NCBI RefSeq assembly: GCF_003426775.1
Contig: NZ_QJUG01000024.1
Coordinates: 1 to 53,271 of the forward strand
Origin: Allorhizocola rhizosphaerae
Lineage (GTDB): Bacteria > Actinomycetota > Actinomycetes > Mycobacteriales > Micromonosporaceae
DNA: 53,271 nucleotides
Reading direction: 5' to 3'
The notes under the pieces were generated by a model that saw only the letters and a program-made list of their open reading frames with translations, searched no databases and had not been told where the DNA came from. The position numbers were made by a program, and so were the translations under genes. Below are positions 48,181 through 53,271 of the stretch, piece by piece. Position 1 is the stretch's first letter. Each line of letters starts with the position of its first letter.

Positions 48181-50160
48181 TCAGAAGATCGACGGCAGGA
48201 TATCGACGTCGTCCAGGTTGACGTACATAATGCGGTGCCCGAATTGGATCTGGACGTACCTCATCTCGCCCTCGACCACCGTCCGGTCGCCCGGTGACGA
48301 TCCGTCGAACGTGACGGCCCGGTAGTACTCGCTGGGCAGGATGTCACCCACCACATAGCGCTGGCCCGCCGCGAACGTGTACTGCAGCGGCGCGAGCGGC
48401 TGATACGGCACGTTCGCGGGATAGGCCGCCTGCTCCGGATAGGCCCGCCCGTAGACCGGGATCGTGGCCCTGCCCTCCTTGGGCCGGGCGACAAACCCGA
48501 ACGACCACAACGCGTTGCGCGCACCGGGCGGGTTGTGCAACCACGCCTTGCGGCCCAGGTACCAGATCGCCGTCCACTCGCCCCGCACCTCCGCGATGGC
48601 GAACTTCTGCCCGGCCGAGGCACGGGCGCCGTGATCCTTGACGTTCATCGTGTTGGGCGTGCCGTCCGGCCGGATGCCCAGATCGTTGATCAGCGGCGCG
48701 TCGTGCGCCGGGTCCTGCCGCAGGATCACCGACGACGACCCGCGCGACGGGCACGGGCCGGGGATCGGCAGCCCGCCCGGGTTGGACGCCGGCGGGCAGT
48801 GGGTGAACGCGGGCCGGTTGGTGGTGAAGTCGGGATTGATGGTCACCAGGCCGGTGTGGTGCGTGCCCGTCCCGTGCCACGGCGCGCGCAGCAGTTCGAA
48901 GTAGTGCGCCCAGTTCCAATACGGGCCCGGATCCCAGTGCATGCCCCCGACCCGCGCCGGCGTGATGCCCGGGATGTTGTCGTGCCCGATGATGTGCTGC
49001 CGGTCCAGCGGGATGCCCAGCGCGAAGGCCAGGTGCCGCACCAGTTTCGCCGAGGTGCGATACATGATTTCGGTGTACCAGGTGCCCTGCGCGGCGAATC
49101 CCTCGTGCTCGATGCCGACGGCCTTGGCGTTGAGGTACCAGTTTCCGGCGTGCCAGCCCACGTCCTTGGCCTTGATGTGCTGTGCCGTCTGCCCGTCGAC
49201 GGAGCGCATCGTGTAGTGCCAGCTGGCCGGCCAGTTCACGTCCTGCCCGAGCCGGGTGGTGCCCGTGTAGTAGCCCTCCGCATCGTGGATCACGATGTAT
49301 TCGATGCGCTGCTGCTGCGGGCGGTTGCCCTTGTCGTACTGCCCGTAGTTGCCGGGGTTCGATCCGTTGCCGCGCAACGCATATGCCGCCGGGAGCCACT
49401 CACACGCGATGTCGACCGGGCACTCCAGCCCGTCGGGGCGTTCAAGCTTGCGCAGCCGCCAGCGGTCGAGCCATCCGCGGTCGGGAGCGAGATTTCCGTG
49501 CGCTCTCAGCGTCACGGTGTGGCCGTCGTCGGTTGTGCGGTTCGCGCCCGCGCGCAGCGTCGCGTAGACCTCGTCGGCGAAACCGGCCGCGGCGTCATGT
49601 GTCTCGGCGCCCGAATATCGGGCCACCGCGCCATACCAGGCGGCCGGGTCGGTTGCGCTTCCCACCGGTCCTTGAATCTCTTCTTGGTACCGCCGAAGCA
49701 GCGCAGCCCCGCCGCGGATGTTCGCCGCCGGGTCGGACCGCAGGGCCTGCTTTGACTCGCCGCTCAGCGCGCTGGCCGGGTCGATGGTCTGCAACGCTGC
49801 GGCCGGCGGCCCGTTGTCGGGCACACCGTGCGGCGCCTGCTCGCTCGCCCGCGAGTCGTCGCCGCGCCGGTCGTCGCCGTGGTCGGGCAGCGCGTCCCGC
49901 CCCGCGCTCAGCAGCGCCGCATCGGTCAGGTGCATCGGCCCGAACCCGCCGCTGGTGCTGGGCGTGCCCGCGTTGACGTCCCAGCGGGACTCCAGATAGG
50001 ACACCGCGAGCAGCACGCTCTCCGGCACACCGAACTCGGCCGCCGCCCGCGCATAGGCCTCCTGACGCTCATCGACCGCCTGCGCCGGGCTGACCGGTGT
50101 GAGCACGACCACCCCGGCGAGCGCCGCGGCCAGCAGACTATTCCTGGTGTATCGAGACAT
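48181..50160 (-). CDS. Secreted peptidoglycan hydrolase: SLT-like domain plus N-acetylmuramoyl-L-alanine amidase
   Basis: 659 residues from ATG 50160 (GATGGAGGTTCG before it). Signal peptide (RYTRNSLLAAALAGVVVLTP, cut near AQAVD). The N-terminal domain (YARAAAEFGVPESVLLAVSY, LESRWDVNAGTPSTSGGFGP) resembles transglycosylase SLT. The centre is amidase_2: IEYIVIHDAEGYYTGTT (first zinc His), WHAGNWYLNAKAVGIEHEGF and IIGHDNIPG. The last 250 residues are a beta-rich C-terminal domain (SH3-like). It would split septal or endogenous wall; similar proteins are common in actinomycetes. Confidence 0.9.
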   Translation of the reverse strand: MSRYTRNSLLAAALAGVVVLTPVSPAQAVDERQEAYARAAAEFGVPESVLLAVSYLESRWDVNAGTPSTSGGFGPMHLTDAALLSAGRDALPDHGDDRRGDDSRASEQAPHGVPDNGPPAAALQTIDPASALSGESKQALRSDPAANIRGGAALLRRYQEEIQGPVGSATDPAAWYGAVARYSGAETHDAAAGFADEVYATLRAGANRTTDDGHTVTLRAHGNLAPDRGWLDRWRLRKLERPDGLECPVDIACEWLPAAYALRGNGSNPGNYGQYDKGNRPQQQRIEYIVIHDAEGYYTGTTRLGQDVNWPASWHYTMRSVDGQTAQHIKAKDVGWHAGNWYLNAKAVGIEHEGFAAQGTWYTEIMYRTSAKLVRHLAFALGIPLDRQHIIGHDNIPGITPARVGGMHWDPGPYWNWAHYFELLRAPWHGTGTHHTGLVTINPDFTTNRPAFTHCPPASNPGGLPIPGPCPSRGSSSVILRQDPAHDAPLINDLGIRPDGTPNTMNVKDHGARASAGQKFAIAEVRGEWTAIWYLGRKAWLHNPPGARNALWSFGFVARPKEGRATIPVYGRAYPEQAAYPANVPYQPLAPLQYTFAAGQRYVVGDILPSEYYRAVTFDGSSPGDRTVVEGEMRYVQIQFGHRIMYVNLDDVDILPSIF

Positions 50161-50524
50161 CGAACCTCCATCAGCTGTCTCCATCCCGGCCACCTTCGCC
50201 CCACCCGCCACCCCGTGTCAACGGTTTTCATGAACATCGTCACGGTCGAAAATGATTCACGACGTCTCCCCGGTTGGTCGCGCCTTCGGACGGATTCACC
50301 AATGTCTTCACGCGCGAGACGATTCACTTCATTCACACACGCCCCCGCTGGACCGCACGGTCAGCGTGAGTGAATCAAAACGCGGCACACGAAGTGAACG
50401 AAGGGAGTGAGCATCTTCCGTAGACTAGGCGCACTCTCCATGATGTCGGCGGGCCTGTCGCGCGCACCGCGGCCGTCCTCTTCCTACACCCGGGACGGCC
50501 GCGGCCCGCCTCACGCGACCCGCC
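50161..50524. other. Intergenic region with repeated ATTCAC motifs
   Basis: 364 bases upstream of the amidase gene. It contains ATTCAC at 50255, 50294, 50322 and 50331 and its complement GTGAAT at 50370; GATTCACT (50321-50328) and AGTGAATC (50369-50376) are exact inverted copies. GTAGACTAGGCGC about 50420 looks like a -10 region facing right, but no rightward gene follows. A terminator at 50467-50504 closes the leftward GerMN remnant. Confidence 0.55.
50467..50504 (-). terminator. Perfect 12-bp hairpin
   Basis: CCGCGGCCGTCC (50467-50478) and GGACGGCCGCGG (50493-50504) around a 14-base loop, 21 bases past the stop of the leftward GerMN gene. Confidence 0.8.
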
Positions 50525-51316
50525 TCAGCATCCGGCCAGTGTCACCGGGATGCGCACCTCGTTGACCCTCGTGCCGTCCTCACCGGACACCTCGAACACC
50601 TCGACCGTGCCGCGCTGCTGCGCGCACGGCTGGTACGGCAAAGTCATCGAATAGGTGCCGCGGCAGCCCGAACCGCACGTGGCCGTCGTGAAGCGGGCGC
50701 CGATCTCCTGGCCCGACGCGTCCAGGACGCGCGCGTTGACCGTGGCCTCGCGGGTGCTCGCCGTGCCGCTCACGGTGACCGGGCTGGTCACCCGCTGCCC
50801 GAGCACCGGCTGCAGCACGAGAATGGGCGGCAGCGCGCAGGCGAGGTCGGCCCGCCCGTACGGCTGCTCGAACGGGTCGTTGTTGTGCAGGAACCGCACC
50901 CGCGACACGGTCGGGAACTGGGTGAGCGTGTGGACCACCTGTGCCTGGCGCATGCGCCGCAGGTCTCGGCCGCCCGCGAACAGCCCGGATGAGAAGGCCA
51001 CCGTGGCGGTCCCGCCGGCGATGCCCTTGATGTCAAACGTCGTGCTGTCGGTGACCGCGTTGGTCACGCCCGCCTCGCGCTCCTGCGCGGTCGGCCCGGC
51101 GAACAGCTCGGTGAGCGCGAGCCGCGACGTGGCCAGGGTCGCGGGACGGGTGCGGCTGGTGGCGAAAAGCCTGCCCTTGTAGGTCAACCAGACCTGGATC
51201 GTGGTGACGTCCGCCGGTTCGGGTGACTGTATGTGCAATGTGGACGGTGTTGGCGCGGTGGGTGGCGGCAGCGCGGACGGTCCCGGGCCGAGCGAGCCGG
51301 AGCCCTCGGGCCCGCA
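50525..51316 (-). pseudogene. GerMN/Gmad2 lipoprotein missing its signal peptide
   Basis: The mature lipoprotein is largely intact: from Cys (51316; AAAGCGPEGSGSLG) through GerMN (TIQVWLTYKGRLFATSRTRP, LALTELFAGPTAQEREAGV) to a Gmad2 immunoglobulin-like domain (LVLQPVLGQRVTSPVTVSGT, ending IPVTLAGC). Upstream of the lipobox the sequence changes abruptly into a histidine kinase and no start codon in the proper frame lies nearby; the next in-frame ATG (51664) precedes 115 residues of nonsense. Such lipoproteins are usually encoded next to a two-component kinase, so a deletion has probably removed the kinase end and the lipoprotein start. Confidence 0.7.
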
Positions 51317-51327
51317 CCCGGCCGCCG

Positions 51328-51501
51328 CTCGTGCGCGACATCGGCCGTGAACTGGCGTTCGCGCGCGATCTTTGACTCCAGCGCATCGGCCACGCGGTTG
51401 AACGACTCCGCCCACGCGCCGAACTCGTCGCGCCCGTGCACCGGCAGCCGCGTCGCGAGCAGTCCCTCGGCCACCGCGTGGGAGGACGCCATGCTGAGCA
51501 C
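51328..51501 (-). pseudogene. Histidine kinase remnant (HAMP to H-box)
   Basis: Encodes AVAEGLLATRLPVHGRDEFG, AWAESFNRVADALESKIARE and RQFTADVAHE: the HAMP helix and the start of the dimerisation domain including the phosphoacceptor His of VAHE. The usual LRTP after it is replaced by RRPGAG because the frame has entered the lipoprotein gene. The sensor half is missing on the other side as well. Confidence 0.75.
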
Positions 51502-51514
51502 GGCCCCGCGTGCG

Positions 51515-51703
51515 CTCGACCCGAGCCAGGCGCGGCACTACATCGGCCCGAGCCGGATCGCGCCCGAGCTGCCGCTGATCCGGGAGGTCGCGGTGGCCGG
51601 CGACTTCGAAGCCGTGCTCAGCTTCGGCGTCGGGCTGAGCCGCAAGGCCGAGGTACGCGTGCAAACCCTGACCGAGCCCGCCCGGGTCGTCTTCGACTTC
51701 GTC
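51515..51703 (+). pseudogene. C-terminal remnant of an AMIN-like protein
   Basis: On the plus strand LDPSQARHYIGPSRIAPELP, LIREVAVAGDFEAVLSFGVG and LTEPARVVFDFVYRS read as the end of the AMIN-like exported proteins of actinomycetes. The beginning is cut where the kinase remnant starts on the other strand, and the frame is not closed before the convergent gene. Confidence 0.6.
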
Positions 51704-52512
51704 TACCGATCCGGGGTCGGGCCGTCTCGCCCCGCCCTCGGCGGGTCCACGGCCACGGCCGTCTCGTCACTCTCGCTCGCGGCCCTTGCGGCGGCGAGCG
51801 ATGGGAGGGGCCTCGTTGCCTCGGCGGTGACCTCCGCGACCCGCTCGACGTGGTCGCCGCCGAACATCGACGCCTCGCGCACGCGCAGCAGCAGGCAGAA
51901 GGTCGGCCGCTCGCGGAACTCGCGCTCCAGCCGCCGGCGCCTGCCGGTCAGATAGCGCGCCGCCGCGTGATTGGTGCGCGCCGTCTGTCCGATCAGGAGG
52001 AACACCGGTCGGCGCGCCTCGGGCGGCACGGTCCGGATCAGCAGCACGTATTCCTCGCGACCGGGAGTGCGCGTGAACACCCGCTCGCCGATGCGCACGG
52101 GCAGCTCGTCATCGATGCCCTCGCCCTCGGCCAGCTCCATCCGCACGCCTGGGAACAGCAGCCGCAGGTAGGCTGCCGTGCGCGGGTTGGTGATCGGCCC
52201 GCCCACGCAATACTCCGTCAGCCGCCCCGACTCGCGCCGGGCATCGCCCGCCACGACCAACGTGGGCTCGCCGCCGCAGTCCTTGATCGCCGAAGCGAGC
52301 TCGATCAGCGTGGCCACGTCCTCCCGGTGCACACTGCTCGGCCGCGGCGACGAATGGTGCTTGGCCACAAACATCAGCACCTCGGCGCCCGGCTCGACGC
52401 CGAAGAACGCACGCTTGCGCCCCGCATCGCGCAGCCTCACCAGCCGCTGCGCCGCCCACACGGCCACGCCGGCGATGACGCTCGCCAATAGGTTGATCGC
52501 GAGATCATGCAT
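51703..52512 (-). CDS. Membrane-anchored protein, unknown function
   Basis: 269 residues from ATG 52512 (MHDLAINLLASVIAGVAVWA). One N-terminal membrane helix, then a cytosolic part with an alternating strand-helix pattern (AEVLMFVAKHHSSPR, ATLIELASAIKDCGGEPTLV, EYCVGGPITNPRTAAYLRLL) and later EYVLLIRTVPPEARRPVFLL. The GGPITN motif recalls nucleotide- or sugar-binding Rossmann-like folds. I do not recognise the family; it may be close to actinomycete 'secreted protein' families. Confidence 0.7.
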   Translation of the reverse strand: MHDLAINLLASVIAGVAVWAAQRLVRLRDAGRKRAFFGVEPGAEVLMFVAKHHSSPRPSSVHREDVATLIELASAIKDCGGEPTLVVAGDARRESGRLTEYCVGGPITNPRTAAYLRLLFPGVRMELAEGEGIDDELPVRIGERVFTRTPGREEYVLLIRTVPPEARRPVFLLIGQTARTNHAAARYLTGRRRRLEREFRERPTFCLLLRVREASMFGGDHVERVAEVTAEATRPLPSLAAARAASESDETAVAVDPPRAGRDGPTPDR

Positions 52513-52584
52513 CCGCGCCAGCCCTCCCCACCACAGTCCAAAGCAGACTCTAGTGGCCACCCCGCCCGCCCCGCACTCGCGACG

Positions 52585-53271
52585 TCATCGCGCGGCCGGG
52601 GTGACTTGGGCGCCGGTGATGGCCCAGCGGCCGGAGCGGAGGCGGAGCACGAGTGCGGCCAGGCGGATGACGATGAACAGGGTGAGGCCCGCCCAGACGC
52701 CGTTGAGTCCGAGCTGGAGGATGTGCGCGGTCCATATCGCGGGCAGGAACCCGCCGAGCGCCGCGGCAAGGGTGAGGTTGCGCATGTAGCGCACGTCGCC
52801 CGCGCCGATGAGCACGCCGTCGAGGGCGAACACGATCCCGGCCAGCGGCTGCATCAAAGCGAACCACGGCCACGCCACCAGGGCCTGCTCCTGCACGGCC
52901 GGGTCGGACGTGAACCACCCCGGCACGACCCACGCCCCGGCCCCGATCAGCGCGCCGAGCCCGAGCCCGCACACGCCGCCGATGACGGCGATCCGGTTGG
53001 CCAGCGAGCGCGCCTCCTCGCCACGCCCACCCCCGAGTGACGCCCCGACGAGTGATTGTGCCGCGATGGCGACCGCGTCGAGCGCGAGCGCGCAGAACAG
53101 CCACAGCTGCAGCGCGATCTGGTGTGCGGCGAGGGCGGTCACGCTGAACCGGCCGACCACCGCGGTCGCCGACAGGAAGCACGCCTGGAACGCCAGCCCG
53201 CGCAGGATGAGATCTCGGCCGACGACAAGCTGGTCTCGCATCACCGCCAGGCGCGGTCGCAGATCCACGTG
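52585..53271 (-). CDS. MATE-family efflux protein, C-terminal part, cut at the window edge
   Basis: 228 residues in frame at the edge; the N-terminus is beyond 53271. Six hydrophobic segments are visible; LAAHQIALQLWLFCALALDA and VAIAAQSLVGASLGGGRGEE, then GVLIGAGDVRYMRNL, are the DinF-type MATE motifs. A drug or metabolite:cation antiporter is likely; the substrate is unknown. Confidence 0.9.
   Translation of the reverse strand, partial: HVDLRPRLAVMRDQLVVGRDLILRGLAFQACFLSATAVVGRFSVTALAAHQIALQLWLFCALALDAVAIAAQSLVGASLGGGRGEEARSLANRIAVIGGVCGLGLGALIGAGAWVVPGWFTSDPAVQEQALVAWPWFALMQPLAGIVFALDGVLIGAGDVRYMRNLTLAAALGGFLPAIWTAHILQLGLNGVWAGLTLFIVIRLAALVLRLRSGRWAITGAQVTPAAR

Noticed and set aside
1-53271. 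CRISPR arrays, tRNA genes, transposases, integrases or prophage genes
   Set aside because: No regular direct-repeat arrays with unique spacers, no tRNA-like sequence that I could fold, and no such proteins among the frames.

Overview
The window reads as chromosome of a high-GC filamentous actinomycete. Supporting signs are strong G/C third-position bias, GTG and TTG starts, a DUF397 gene beside an XRE/DUF5753 regulator, DUF6232, DUF1905 and DUF1877 proteins, many Tat/Sec-exported enzymes, an NRPS gene pair and a SapB-like lanthipeptide precursor. I would not go below 'Actinomycetes, probably one of the rare filamentous orders'. I saw no tRNA, rRNA, CRISPR array, transposase, integrase or phage genes.

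Layout. 1-5776: start of an S8 protease, three small secreted cysteine-containing proteins, a fusion of an MrcB-like N-terminal domain with a GH25 muramidase, a MetE-like barrel protein and a 5'-3' exonuclease. 6096-11222: the stump of an ABC ATPase, a permease, an APH-type kinase with a broken partial copy of its 3' end, a secreted protein, DUF397 and XRE regulators, and DUF6232. 11183-23157: GT-C glycosyltransferase and M48 protease; a TPR-like protein; a lactonase/aldo-keto reductase pair; a two-gene envelope operon (HhH anchor protein and BON/OmpA protein); DUF1905; AraC divergent from an SDR; a C39-like secreted protease. 23166-25715: ABC-2 exporter operon with its winged-helix regulator and a repeated TAGTTT operator.

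25978-35397 is one tightly packed leftward operon of ten genes for uptake and breakdown of an unidentified sugar: cupin isomerase, FGGY kinase, two LacD/YihT-type class I aldolases on either side of a ribose-type ABC transporter, P-loop kinase, PfkB kinase and LacI regulator. A sigma-70-like promoter with a perfect 18-bp LacI-type palindrome precedes it. Next come TetR and SnoaL genes sharing a double palindrome, a DUF1877 gene and a Clp-N stub.

37851-44842 is the most interesting part. Two NRPS genes (A-PCP-C and C-A-PCP, no thioesterase) lie behind a secreted SGNH hydrolase. Divergent from them is a 48-codon gene (44696-44842) for a class III lanthipeptide precursor with three consecutive Ser-x2-Ser-x3-Cys motifs and a canonical LLDLQ leader. 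No LanKC synthetase is in the window. 44930-53271: an SRPBCC/ArsR self-regulated pair, a Tat-exported beta-lactamase-like protein, a DUF5937/ArsR regulator, a large secreted amidase, a patch of decayed genes (GerMN lipoprotein, histidine kinase and AMIN-like remnants), a membrane-anchored protein and part of a MATE exporter.

Gene decay recurs: at least eight truncated remnants are listed. An imperfect 42-bp hairpin element occurs three times between genes.
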